A DNA stretch of 64,000 nt from Protopterus annectens. Taxonomy: Eukaryota; Chordata; Ceratodontiformes; Protopteridae. The stretch is taken from NCBI RefSeq assembly GCF_019279795.1, contig NC_056733.1, forward strand, positions 1,425,540,812-1,425,604,811, written 5' to 3'. How positions within the stretch are numbered: the stretch's first letter is position 1; each line of letters opens with the position of its first letter. Shown piece by piece: positions 47,508 to 59,255 of this stretch. The notes below the pieces were generated by a model. That model searched no databases and was not told where the DNA came from. It saw nothing but the letters and a program-made list of their open reading frames with translations. Made by a program: the position numbers and the translations under genes.

Positions 47508-47575
47508 ATGGACTCAAACCCAGGACCTGCTAAGTATTAGGCTGTATCTCTACCCATTTAGCTACTTGGATATTA
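47508..47575 (-). mobile_element. tRNA-related SINE head
   Basis: The minus strand reads AAGTAGCTAAATGGGTAGAG (A-box region) and CTGGGTTTGAGTCCATAGC (B box GGTTTGAGTCC). Spacing is tRNA-like, but no clean acceptor stem is seen, so a SINE head is more likely than a tRNA gene. Confidence 0.5.
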
Positions 47576-47647
47576 TGAAAACTAGTATACCTTCACATAT
47601 ACTACTGGTCTACCCATTAGCATTGCGAAGCACCTCGGACACAGACA

Positions 47648-47955
47648 TAAACAATTAATTACATCCAGTTTATATTTTTAAATATCTAGCAACTGTCAGC
47701 TATGTATGTATGAGTGCTGCTCAGCTCTGCGGTGCTCCATCCCATGCCTCACAAACAGCAATTAAAAAAAAACAGAAAAAGAATTAAAATAAGAAAAATA
47801 CGTAAGTATGATAATTAATGACATCCGGTTTCTATTTTTAGATGTCTGGCTGGTGTCAGCTGTCTATATGTGAGCACAGCTTGGCATTACTGCACTCCTC
47901 TCTGTGCAAACATACAAACAAGTCAAAAATTAAAATAAAATATTACACATTTGAA
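47648..47955. repeat. Tandem duplication of about 165 bp
   Basis: Units at about 47648 and 47813 share AATTAATTACATCC/AATTAATGACATCC, GGTTT..ATTTTTA..ATCT and TGTCAGCT..TATGTGAG, ending in A-rich tracts. Confidence 0.65.
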
Positions 47956-48683
47956 CCAATTCACAGCATTTCAACAGAAGCATGGAGCAATGCAGGCAGC
48001 CTCACCCTGTATGCATCCACAACTATGAGTAGCCTCTACACTTTTCCCTATACCAATTCCATATCTCTGTTCCTATGCTGTCCCTCAACAGTGCACCATC
48101 ATTAATATGCTTGGCATGCTGCCAAGGGGACCATGGCTGTGCACACGGATGCATTCCATGTAGGCTCTATACAATGCCTGCATGGATTTTATTAAATCCT
48201 GGGAATTTTTTTTACTTAGTCATAGATAAATATTGCCACAAAATATTCATGTAAATTTTGTTTACCCCATACAAGGCTACTTTTCTTTAAATATCTAGTC
48301 TTCTTTACCCCACACAAGGCTACTTTTTAAAAAAAACACCTAGTCTATTACTATGCTAATAAAAATATAGCTATTTGTATTAATTATAAAGTCTAAAACA
48401 CATAAAATAATAAAACTATTACACATGATAACTTTTTTATGAAACTTTTATGTTAGGTGTCCTGTCTGTATCCCATTCAGAATGTTCTACAAAATCTCAT
48501 TATCCACACATATGTAATCCATGAGTATATAATTCCCTTTCCTGAGTCATTATATGTGATGCATATGAATACACTTTATGAAAAAAAACATATAAACTTT
48601 GTTGTTGAATATTCTCATTGACAGTTTAGCTTTCAGTGAACACACAAATACATTCAAGTATAATGTTCATTTTGTAAACATTT

Positions 48684-48740
<57 letters not shown>

Positions 48741-49249
48741 CACAAAACAATATATTATTGTTTTCATTGCAGTTCCCATTCTGTCTGTAATTTATTTTTC
48801 CTTAAAAAAACTCTGTTATTATTCCTGATAAAATAAAACTGTAATATGTCAATATTAATCTTCATCTATGATGTCTGTACACTTAAAAATAGTTTATTTA
48901 ACAACCTCTAAACTGTTTTACCTGCTTATAACTCTAACAATCATATAATCAAATAACAGGTAATCTAAGTCAGGATTCAAAGCTCATTAAGTTCACAAAA
49001 AGCAATAAGAATTCATGTAGGTAACTGTGTAATCACACATATGAAATTGTTTCATAAATCATTAGCATTAAGAAAATGTATAAAATGTGAATAATATTTG
49101 CATGATGTATATTTCAGATGTCACTTCTTTTCAAAGAAACTAATTAAATCATATCATTCTCACAGTGTAACATACAGTAACTTTGTATAAAATAACATCT
49201 GGCTTCATGGCTGTGAGTGTGTTTGTGTAGAGGTAGGGGTGGACTGTCT
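47956..49249. other. Unannotated AT-rich stretch
   Basis: It holds a diverged 45-bp direct repeat (TTTACCCCA.ACAAGGCTACTTTT at about 48262 and 48308) and a TA microsatellite. No gene was recognised. Confidence 0.45.
48687..48735. repeat. (TA)n microsatellite
   Basis: About 49 bases of uninterrupted TA. Confidence 0.95.
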
Positions 49250-49641
49250 GGGTCTATATCATTTTGTCAAATGGCTATCAGGAAATAGCCATTCATCGAA
49301 TACCTATTAATCAAAGCCACGCTTCATTGAACAGCAAATTTTAAGTAGGGCAAACAAGCAGTTGGTCAACCAAGTGACTGTAAAAAAAAATAAAATTTAA
49401 AACCTGCCAATGTAGGGGGCTACACCCACAATGTGGGGGAGCTGTGCCTCACACACACCCCTAACTAAATATACTAACTCCGAGATCACACTACAGTGGG
49501 GAAAAGGGCAAATTCCAGATGGTAGCTAACCACTGGTTTGCCCTAGTTAAAATTTGCCATTCAGTGAAGAGCGGCTTCGATAAATAGGTGTTCGACAAAT
49601 GGCTATTTGTTGAATAGCCATTCGACAAAATGATATAGACC
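49250..49641. mobile_element. MITE M3 (GGGTCTATA family)
   Basis: The TIRs are GGGTCTATATCATTTTGTCA and the matching inverted TTCGACAAAATGATATAGAC, extended by ATAGCCATTCGACA-type sequence. The family core (AACTCCGAGATCACACTACA) lies at 49476-49495 and onward. A TSD is not clear. Confidence 0.75.
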
Positions 49642-51503
49642 TGAACCATCTCATGTCTAGTATAAAACAGCCCTTTGAAAATTATACTCCATTTTGTACT
49701 ATGGAACAAAATATTGTAGTATCAAATATCATAGAATTCACCACATACCTTCTTAACTCAGAGACAATATATACTAGTATGCATAGAAGTACAAATGTTG
49801 GTAAATGCCTCTGAAAGTATATACTGGAGTCATTCAATCTCTCATTAAAATGTTAATTGAACACTTCTTTAACTTCAGGGTGCTATGCAAATATATGCAT
49901 AAGTAAAATAAAATAAAACAGTAAAGAATTACTTTTACCCATTGAACAGCAATCATTGCAGTTTAACTCCTTGAAGACAGCATCTTGGACCAGTTTCATA
50001 TATAAATACCCAAAACAAATAGAAATAATGCATTAGTGCCCCAAACAATTTAAATGGTAACTTCTCATGAAAGTTACCTGCAAATAAATACTGATGTTAG
50101 CCAAGTGTCTGAGATTTTTTTACTATGACAGTTTGCCCATCACATTTTGCATCTATTTAGAACACAAACAATGTATATATGCAAGAATAAAAATAATCAG
50201 AAAAATACAGTTGACTGAAATTAAAAAAAAAACATGTTGCTAAAATATCACAAATGTCACTTAGGCTTTCTCCTCTCAGAAGATAAAAGTAAACAAAAAA
50301 ATCTGGTGCTTGTTACTGGTAGTGCATAATTCATTTCAGCTAAATAATGTGTGAAGACAAAATGATGATTTTTTTTTGTATTCCACATGCAGAATTCATA
50401 TGTAGTTTCTGACATTAGCTAAGCAGTTTCAGTGGAAATTATCACTTTTTGTGACTTTTTCTAATAACGCAAACAATAATCTGTTGATTGTTCTTTCATA
50501 TCAGTAAATGTGTCATCTTTTTCTCTCATATAAACTGTGAAAGTCTCTCTATGTTAGTTATCTGAAACAAAACAGTTAATGGCCATATTCTAACTTAGCT
50601 CAAGGTTTAGCTATCATCAAATATGTAGCCTTCAATTGCATACACAAATGTTGTCAGTGTTCTTAGTCTTACTTTGGTGATGGGGAACTCTTCTTTTCCA
50701 AGAAAAGAAAATGCATCAATACTATTTCCTGGAACTCAATGTGCCATTACACCACTGTTAAAGTCATATTTTACTCAGATGTTCTTGCTTCTAGCATGCC
50801 CTTAGTAATATATGGGAAAATGTTAGCTTCATTTGTGAACTCGGTTTAGTCTTTCTAGCTCATCTCATTCCTTCAAAAAATTATGTTGTAATTAAGGAGT
50901 GAATTTGTCAACTTCCTGAAGTATAACGTATGTGCTTTTACTTGTTACTTTTACTAATATCTGGTCACCCATGAAAATCTGGAGAATTCTTGGTATATGT
51001 ATAGTTCAGACATCACTGATACAGTTAATTTTGAATTCAGGCATGGTCAGCTAATTTCAGTTCATTCTCACTCATTGCTTATTTTTGCTAAACACTTGCA
51101 GGCATTAATCTTAATTTATAATATACTGCACTTTATTCATTTCACTTATCTGTCTTTAATCAGTGTACATATCTTATGCATTCACTTTTAACACAGCTGT
51201 AAGACTTTAACAATATCTAAGCCAGCAAAAATATTAGGTATCATAGTTCTGATGCTGCTGGTGTATTATGTTTACATACTGCACAGCTCACTTTGAAAAT
51301 TATTGTTAGTACTATGACAGATAAATGTATATACTGCTTGTGCTACAGTATATTCATACTTCATTCTCAAAAATCCTTTTTATGCAGTAGGGCAGATAAA
51401 ACTTAGTATAACAACTATGAAGCCTTACTTGAGTCATGGCAAACTGACACACATACCATGGGTAATCTTATCTATTTTATGATTCTTTTATTTCTTCTTC
51501 AAG
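49642..51503. other. Unannotated AT-rich stretch
   Basis: No repeat boundary or coding frame was recognised. At the end, an acceptor-like TTATTTCTTCTTCAAG precedes a short open frame (51504-51604) in phase 1, but its donor is weak. Confidence 0.4.
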
Positions 51504-51699
51504 GCCTCCATTCATTTACGGAAATGAAAAAAGATAACTCTTTACTTAACATTAATCATCTTAAGTTCAGAATTCACAGTCAATCTGCAGCTTGTCATCA
51601 TAAGGTTGATAAAGGTTATGGATTGCTACTATTGATGGGTGGATTTATCAGCTTCTTCCTCTTTTTCCTCTAGCCATATCATCCTGTTTGGATCCTCAT

Positions 51700-51849
51700 A
51701 GGTTCAGCTAAATTGAACAAAAGCATGGCAGCTATCCTCTTCTTCAGAAGATACCCAAGTTGATAGAAAGTAATGAACATCAGTGAGATTGAGACTTTGA
51801 AATACATTTGTTTAATGTTTCATAAGATTTTGTTCTATTCTAATCTTTT
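51700..51849 (-). mobile_element. L2-like LINE, left part of a split copy
   Basis: It aligns with 4480-4580 of the older copy (shared TGAGATTGAGACTTTGA and TTTCATAAGATTTT). The match stops at 51849 and resumes at about 63130, so 11.3 kb of later insertions split it. Confidence 0.55.
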
Positions 51850-52588
51850 TTTAATTCTTTTTATTTGGTTTTAAAATAGTAAATAGACAAAAAAATTATA
51901 AAATAAATAACCATTTACATATGTCCACAGCTGATCAATACATCAAAGTTATACATATCAACAACAATTAATATTTTTCAAGCAAGTCTTTAAGTTTAAG
52001 CCAAGATTTATATGAATGTGTAATATTAGAAGTTCTCATCTTTATGGTACGCAATTCACTACTGCAAACAATTTATACTAGTAAATTCAGCACAAGAGGG
52101 GGTAACTTTACTTTTCCAATTTTTAGCAATTATTTTCCTGGCTATAGGAACAATAGACCAAACAAGAGGCAATTGGGTTTTTAGAATTATTTCAAGAATA
52201 AGCATTAAATAAAACTAAAGATTTAGAAATATTACATCTGTCTGACCAAAGAGCTTGAATGAAGTTTTTAATTTATTTCCAAAAAGGGGAGATGACTTCA
52301 TATTCATATACCGCATGCTTCCAATCAGCGATTATTTCATAATCGCATCTCCAGTATTTAATTCTAATTGATTTACACATAACTGTAACTTTGGTAGGAG
52401 TGACAAAAACTCTGTGTAAGAATTTCTTAGAGAAAGATTTCCAGTATAATGAAGATGAATTTTATATGTAGATTTTAATATTATTTTCTTGAATTCTTCA
52501 GTGAAGTCTTCATTATTAATTTTGAGGAGTAGTTCCAATAGGTATTGTCAAAATATGTGAAATCTAACTTAAGAATTTTATAAATTTG

Positions 52589-52871
52589 TAACCAAATAAA
52601 ATCAAATTAAAATGCACACTGGACGACAGCCAACATCAGCAGAATAAAAGTAAAAAAAGTGTATTCCAAATGTGATAAAAAATTAAGCGCTTTCATTTTT
52701 CTGAAGAAGTCCTGATTACAACAGGACAAAAGTGCTTAATTGTTTATCACATTTGGAATAAACTTTTTTACTTTTATTCTGCTGGTGTTGTCTGTCATCT
52801 GGAAGTGTGCATTTTAAATTGCTTTTATTTGGTTACTAGTCTGTTTGGAGGTTCTCCTTTTACTGGTCTTT
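52589..52871 (-). mobile_element. Mini-PLE: 283-bp palindromic pair of PLE termini
   Basis: Inverted arms of about 100 bp (52589-52690 and 52735-52845) surround one hammerhead-like motif. A 26-bp extension (52846-52871) is on the right end only. Perfect 15-bp TSDs (AATTTTATAAATTTG) lie at 52574-52588 and 52872-52886. The extension marks the 5' side, so the parent is on the minus strand. It has no coding sequence. Confidence 0.8.
52701..52737 (+). ncRNA. Hammerhead-like motif at the centre of the mini-PLE
   Basis: CTGAAGA, extra A, perfect 6-bp stem GTCCTG/CAGGAC, AAAA in place of GAAA, GTGC in place of GCGC, then TT. Both changes are at CpG positions. The flanking arms would extend stem I to about 100 bp with a few mismatches. 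Confidence 0.55.
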
Positions 52872-53427
52872 AATTTTATAAATTTGCAACAAATGAATTA
52901 TTGATCTTTATTAAAGAATTCCAATAATATGGGGAACAATTTCTTATCTAGGTTAAATATCTTATTTACCTCTGTGTTCACAAAATATCTAAATATTTGT
53001 AAAATTAACCAATTCTCAGAATCATGATTGTATTAAACCCTAAATTTTCAACAATATATATACTGTCAATCAATATAGAGTGGCAAAAATAAACCATGAC
53101 CTTAGAAACAGTGTAGTGACAAGTAGACAATATGAAACTAGCAATGCCATCTCAAAGCACACTTAATATTCAGGTTCTCATTGAAAGCTGGAGCAGCATC
53201 TGCATTAAGTCTAAGCTGCCAAGTTAATTCTTTAACCTCTAATAAAGTGTTGACATCACCAAAGAAATTGTCCAGTCCCTGTAAAATGAGAAATTTGAAA
53301 TCTATAAAATTGGGGCAAAGTAAACTGTGTTTCATTAAGGCTTTTCTCAAATCTTCGGATAATGAAACACAGTTTACATCGCCTACTTGTCACTACACTG
53401 TTTCTAAGGTGATGGTTTATTTTTGCC

Positions 53428-53650
53428 ACTCTATATTGATTGACAGTTCAATCTCTTCTTTCTCTGTGCTTGTTTGCCATGTGACACTTAGCTCATTGGA
53501 ACACAGTTTTGTTTTAGAACTAGCTTACTGTACATTTTTTCCCACTCTAAATTGAATGACAGTTTTATCTCTTTCTGTGTGCTTGTTTGCTATGTGACAT
53601 TTAGCTCATTGGAGCACAGTTCTGTTTTTGAACTAGCTGACTGTACATTG
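53428..53650 (+). repeat. Tandem duplication of about 110 bp in the PLE-D terminal repeat
   Basis: Both units contain CCACTCTA.ATTGA.TGACAGTT, GTGCTTGTTTGC.ATGTGACA.TTAGCTCATTGGA and GAACTAGCT.ACTGTACATT. They are diverged by scattered substitutions. Confidence 0.8.
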
Positions 53651-53718
53651 GTTTAGAATTTTTACACACCACCCCTTTCATGTTCATTATATGATGTTCC
53701 CACTAAAATCTGTTATTT

Positions 53719-53760
53719 CTGACGAAGTCCCTGACACTTAATAAAGGGATGAAAGCGCTA
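53719..53760 (+). ncRNA. Hammerhead-like motif of PLE-D
   Basis: CTGACGA (53719-53725), extra A, stem GTCCC/GGGAT, GAAA (53751-53754), loop GCGC, T and A. The core is complete; stem I is weak. Confidence 0.65.
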
Positions 53761-53848
53761 ATCACTGGCTCCGTTTATTTTTTACAATAATTGAAGTTTT
53801 TGCTGCATATGTCCCTGTACTCTTCTAGTTGTGGTCCGACAGTTTTTT

Positions 53849-53853
<5 letters not shown>

Positions 53854-53906
<53 letters not shown>
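53854..53906. repeat. (TA)n microsatellite
   Basis: About 53 bases of uninterrupted TA at the edge of PLE-D. Confidence 0.95.
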
Positions 53907-53909
<3 letters not shown>

Positions 53910-55167
53910 TACCATTTAAAAATTGATGCCAGTAAAGTAAATTACTTTGTTGTTTCAATACTAGCATTTTGTTAAAAGGTTATAAGTTTCTAAGCAGTCA
54001 TTTGCATATGCAATTGGAAAGAGAAAATATTAAGTCTTTAATAAAATGGTTAGAATATGTAAACTTTTAGAAAGCGGAATGGTATTAAATAGGGAATTTG
54101 AGAAGAGGATATAATTCCATTTATGCAAAAATCTTTTAATAATCAGATAAAACTATTAGGGACAATTTATTTATGACTGGTTGCAATATATGTTTTATTT
54201 ACTAATAATATTTCTTGATCTATTTGTTTCCATTTGAATCATAAGATGCATTTATCCATAACACTATAACTTTTACAATTGTTGAAGAAGCATACAATTG
54301 AATATCAGGGAATCCTATTCCACCATTATAGCAACCTTTTCTGTGCCAGTCAAAGGAAACTCTTGGTTTATTAGGATGCCAAATAAATAAGTAAATAAGT
54401 AGAATATTATTTATCTTCATCATTTTGTTTGGTGGAGATAGCACTAAAGATTGTAAGACAAAAAATTTTTTAGAGAGAATTGCCATCTTAATAAGCATTA
54501 AACATTATCCCATTGTAAAAAAGAATTTGTTACAATGTGTGACTAAACTTAAACTTTTATCAACAACCTGTTGAAAGTTTGGTTGTATCATTTCTTTACT
54601 ATTAAAAGATAATGGTTATACCAAGGTATTCCATTTGATTGCTATTCTAGATGAAGTTAGAATATTTTTGCATGAATTGTATACTTTTTTTATTAATAAT
54701 GCACTTGGTTTATTATGATTAAATATTAAGTTCGAGATTTCTTCAAACTGACTCATAGAACTAATTATATGTTCTAATGAATTCTCTGTATTTCCTATTG
54801 TTAGTAAACTATCATCAGCAAAATCTTTTATTTTGATACCATTAATGCTCTTATTGGATCTAATACTATTAGCAAAGGGTTCTATAGCTAATACAAAAAG
54901 TAAAGGTGATAATGGATAGCTTTGTTTCATGCCTTTTTGTAATTTAAAGGAATTAGAAAGAAATTAACATATTTTAACATAAGCACAAGAGTTATTGTAT
55001 AACTTAGAAATTAATGCCATCACAAAAAAAAACAGAAAAAAACAATAAAACCAAAAAGTGAACCATAGAGCAAACCAAACAGGCTGAATGCCAGATAAAC
55101 AATCACTGTCAGTGAAGATATCCACGCCAGAAAGAAAGAACTCTCAATTAATCCAAGGAATTTATTT

Positions 55168-55207
55168 TAAAGCGCTTTTCGTTTGCCTCCTAGGCAAACT
55201 TCTTCAG
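55168..55207 (-). ncRNA. Hammerhead-like motif, left arm of PLE-E
   Basis: Inverted copy of 59217-59255: CTGAAGA, extra A, 7-bp stem GTTTGCC/GGCAAAC, GAAA, AGCGC and T residues. Confidence 0.65.
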
Positions 55208-55601
55208 AAAACCTTGTTACAACAATGAAAAAAACTTTTAAATAGTGTGACCTCATAGTTAAATTAAAACCAATTAGCCAAAATTAATTGAAGTTAAGGT
55301 ATTAAAGGTACACAAGTTTAAAACTGGTTGACGACAAAAGTTCTGTTAGAAGCAGCAAAAGTAATATACACTTACAAACACATAAAAAGTTTATATGAAT
55401 ACAAACCTACATCTAGGGTAGTCATAAATTAACTAACTACTCTAAGATAGTAGTTAAAGTATTTACGTAATAAGTAGCTAGCTAAAAAATGTATGCTTCA
55501 AAGTTAAGTCACATTAGACATAACTTCACATTAACCGTGGAAGTTTATATGTAACTAAATACATTGTATTAAAACAATGTATGTACCAACTAAATTTCTT
55601 A

Positions 55602-55747
55602 GGTTGGGAGGGTGGCCTAATGGTTAAGGTGTTTGCCTTACAATCACAAGGTGCAGGGTTTGAGTCTTACAAGGGATAATTGGCTAGGCTTACAATGGCC
55701 CGCAAGGGCAGTTAGCTTAGTACTTATCTATGAATCTATGAATCTAT
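55602..55747 (+). mobile_element. tRNA-derived SINE with LINE-like tail (S2), inserted in the PLE-E left arm
   Basis: It begins GGTTGGGAGGGTGGCCTAAT, has an A box, the B box GGGTTTGAGTC and the tail ATCTATGAATCTATGAATCT. The right arm of PLE-E preserves the empty site (TTTCTTA joined to GAAACATAAAAC in the left-arm orientation), which defines the ends to within a base or two. No TSD is visible. Confidence 0.9.
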
Positions 55748-55928
55748 GAAACATAAAACTCATATAAATATCAAAAGTTAAAACCAAAGTAACCACTGAT
55801 ATAGGAATTGTCAAAAAGTGAGAAACTGGTCAAAAAAGGGATATATGACCCCCTACCCATATCTATAAGGAATCAACTCCAAAACCTACACCTGGATTAT
55901 CTCTTCAAACTCAAGATACGAAGGACAC

Positions 55929-58668
55929 TTGAAATGTGCCCCCATGGGTCAAGTATGGAAAGCTAGTTCAAGAGCCCCTTCAACTAATGTGAACACTATC
56001 TCTTACACTCAACCAGACACAATGTTTCACAATCTTGACCAGATTGAAGAGGAGGCTGGAATTGAAAGTGTTGAATTTCCACCAGTTGAACTCCGTAGGA
56101 GTGAACGGTTACTAAATAGAAATAATGGGAATGGCAGATTTAACAGTGACACGCAAGAAGAATTTAACAATAACAACAATTTTTTAGGTGCCAAACCCAA
56201 ACAGAGAAACCAGTGGTTGAACCGTTCCAATCAGAGAAGGACCAACAGGTAACAGTTGGTATTCCTTCCCAATATAACTCTGATACGGGCTTTCACCAGG
56301 ATTCACTGAATCTGTTGTAGATAATTCTAGCACCATGGGCAGGTCAAATTTACTGGCAGGGCCAGTAGTTTGTGAGAATTCGTCTGGAGACTTTAAAGTA
56401 TACAACTTCTCTCAAATGCCGGTTACCACTGAAATGGCAGACTTGTTGGCCAAAGGTCAAACTTATGTTCCCAAACAATGTTTAGACATTGTAAAAGCTA
56501 TTATAGACGTAAAAACATTCACTAGGAAGCTTAACTTCCAATTAATGATGGGAGGTAAAGCTTATACTGAAGGTAGCAAGCAACTACATGTACCTAGTAC
56601 ATTTAACCCACCTCTCCATCCTTTACTGTCTACATTTGAGCAAATATGTGAGGTGGACATTCGGAGTGTAAAAAATGTGTCTAATTTAGGAAAGGTAGCA
56701 AATGGAATTAGAGAGATGGAATGTTTATCCACCTTTAGATCACATAATGTACGCGTGTGTAAACCAGATAAGGGAGGGGGTGTTGTAATTTTTAACCAAG
56801 ATGACTATTTTGAATGAATGACGTCTATGTTGAAACCACCAGCTTACATTTTAAGTTCTAGAAGTGAGGTGAACAAATCATATAAAATTATTAAGGACAA
56901 TATTGAGGAAATGTTTCTTGAGGGGAGGATCAACCAAGAGTTATATGATTATATGTTTACATCTTTTCCGAGATACCCTTACCTCTTCGGAATACCGAAA
57001 TTGCACAAGGACTTACTAGATCCACCAATGCGGCCCTTATTTGATAGTCGAGGCTCGCCTTCTTATGCTTGTGCCAAAGTAATCGATAGTATTTTGCAGA
57101 AATTTGTCAAATTAGAGACCCAAATCTGCAAAGATTCATGGTCATTTTTGGCAAAAATTAACAATATTGATTTTGAACATCAATTGAATTTTTTAACTAT
57201 CGATGTAAAGGACTTATACACGAGTATTCCTCATGATGTGGCAGTTGAGTGGGTTTGTGCTAGACTGAGAGCTAGAGATGCGAGTAGCTACGAAATCGCA
57301 CTTGTGGGTGAACTACTTGATTTGGTCTTGTCTAATAATTTTTTCATGTTTGGTGAGAAGTTTTACATGCAAAATATTGGTGTAGCCATGGGGTCACCCT
57401 GTGGGGCGAGTGTGGCCAATTTGGTCATGGCCAATTGGGAACATCAATTCGTGTTTGAACACCAGTCTTACACGGAACAATTGGGGTATTACACTTGTTT
57501 TTTAGACAACATTTTCATCTTATTTAAGGGTGGAGAGACTGAAGCAGTTGAATATGTGGATTACTTGAACAACACCACTAATTTCTTGCAATGCACTTCA
57601 TCCTTTAACATCATGAGGATTTCCTACCTTGACATTATGTTGGTTAAGGATTTGGAAGCAGCTTGTTTCTTTGCCCTTATTCATAGGAAACCCACTTACT
57701 CTAATACTTTTTTGCATTTCACCAGTTGTCATCCCTTTTCACAAAAACGAGCAGTTGTTAAGGGACAACTGTTTAGAGCAGCGAGAATGATTAGTAAAGA
57801 TGAAGATTTCTTTCAAGAATGTACATTAATGAAAACTATGTTTTTGAGTCGAGCCTACCCACTCAAATTAATTGACGACCTTATTAGTGAGGTTACACAA
57901 AAAAGGTCAGATAAGTTTTATGAGCCTCTTTTGCCATTTAAAATTCACACTATGTCTGAGCCTACAGTCTTGCTTACTTTTGAGCAACATACTGAAAGCC
58001 TTATTGAACCTGAGCAACTTGAACCACCTAGGTTTATAACCACATTTACAGTTGATAGTCCCAGGTTATGGCACATTATTAATAAAAATTGGCACTTATT
58101 TCGTGCTGATTCAATAGTTTCTTCTAAGTTAGGTCCCTCTCCGAAAGTCACATATAGGAGAGCTAAGAATCTTAAATTACTGCTTGAACAAAAACCTGTA
58201 CAAACAAGATCACCTGGCATGTTTAAATGCCAATCTTGTAATTATTGTAAGTTTGTACAGGAATCAAACAGATTTTTTGTTCAAAACTACGAATTCCATT
58301 TAAAACATAGGTTAAATTGTAATTCTACCATGTTAGTTTATCTGGCTCAGTGCCAAAATTGTTCAGGGTTTTACACAGGCAAGACTGAGCGTAGGCTCAG
58401 GGAACGCATATATGAACATATGTACACAATATGGAAATTTAAAGAAACAAATGCGTTGGCTAGGCATATTCAGGACCATCCCACACATAGTTTTAAATTT
58501 ATTGGAATTGAACAAGTTTCACAGGACAGTAGAGGTGGGCCAACTCAGCTAAGGCTACTGGAAAGGGAACTCCATTGACAAATCAGATTAGAAGCGTATC
58601 ATACGCCTGGGTTGAATGAAGCATGTTCCATTTCAAGTGTCCTTCGTATCTTGAGTTTGAAGAGATAA
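55929..58668 (+). pseudogene. PLE-E reverse transcriptase and GIY-YIG endonuclease, broken
   Basis: Frame 55929-56252 is the basic N-terminal region ('ELRRSERLLNRNNGNGR', 'QRNQWLNRSNQRR'), like the PLE-C minus copy. RT coding is in another frame from 56335 with 'KPDKGGGVVIF', a TGA at 56815-56817, then 56818 onward with 'IDVKDLYTSIPHD' (motif A), 'GVAMGSPCGASVAN' (motif B), 'CFLDNIFILF' (motif C, second Asp replaced by Asn), the 'CQSCNYC' finger, and 'LVYLAQCQNCSGFYTGKTER' of the GIY-YIG core. A TGA at 58576 replaces the Trp of 'ELxWQL'; the original stop is at 58666-58668. RT is catalytically dead by motif C alone. Length otherwise matches PLE-C. Confidence 0.85.
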
Positions 58669-59216
58669 TCCAGGTGTAGGTTTTGGAGTTGATTCCTTAT
58701 AGATATGGGTAGGGGGTCATATATCCCTTTTTTGACCAGTTTCTCACTTTTTGACAATTCCTATATCAGTGGTTACTTTGGTTTTAAATTTTGATATTAT
58801 TATGAGTTTTATGTTTCTAAGAAATTTAGTTGGTACATACATTGTTTTAATACTTAGTGTAATGTATTTAGTTACATATAAACGTCCACGGTTAATGTGA
58901 AGTTATGTCTAATGTGACTTAACTTTGAAGCATACATTTTTAGCTAGCTACTTATTATGTAAATACTTTAACTACTATCTTAGAGTAGTTAGTTAATTTA
59001 TGATTACCCTAGATGTAGGTTTTTATTCATATAAACTTTTCATGTGTTTGTAAGTGTATATTACTTTTGCTGCTTCTAACAGAACTTTTGTCGTCTACCA
59101 GTTTTAAACTTGTGTACCTTTAATACCTTAACTTAAATTAATTTTGGCTAATTGGTTTTAATTTAACTATGAGGTCACACTATTTAAAAGTTTTTTCATT
59201 GTTGTAACAAGGTTTT

Positions 59217-59255
59217 CTGAAGAAGTTTGCCTAGGAGGCAAACGAAAAGCGCTTT
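59217..59255 (+). ncRNA. Hammerhead-like motif, right arm of PLE-E
   Basis: CTGAAGA (59217-59223), extra A, perfect 7-bp stem GTTTGCC/GGCAAAC with a 5-base loop, GAAA (59244-59247), AGCGC and TTT. Stem I can form from GTTTT and AAAAT around the core. Confidence 0.65.

Larger units (their letters stand above)
53060..53850 (-). mobile_element. PLE-D, strongly truncated Penelope-like element
   Basis: The frame 53350-53138 encodes the PLE endonuclease C-terminus ('ELTWQLRLNADAAPAFNENL', matching 'ELLWQLKTNAHTYPGINDVC' of PLE-C). On its left, 53065-53130 is inverted at 53370-53450 (AGTGTAGTGACAAGTAG and CTACTTGTCACTACACT). The right terminal repeat continues to a hammerhead-like motif and a T-rich end near 53850. 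The left terminal repeat is cut short near 53060. The TSD is obscured by AT repeats. Confidence 0.7.

Noticed and set aside
51504-51604. Possible host exon in phase 1 after a strong pyrimidine tract
   Set aside because: The donor (AAGGTTGAT) is weak, the frame end does not join the candidate exon at 62759, and the peptide is not convincing.
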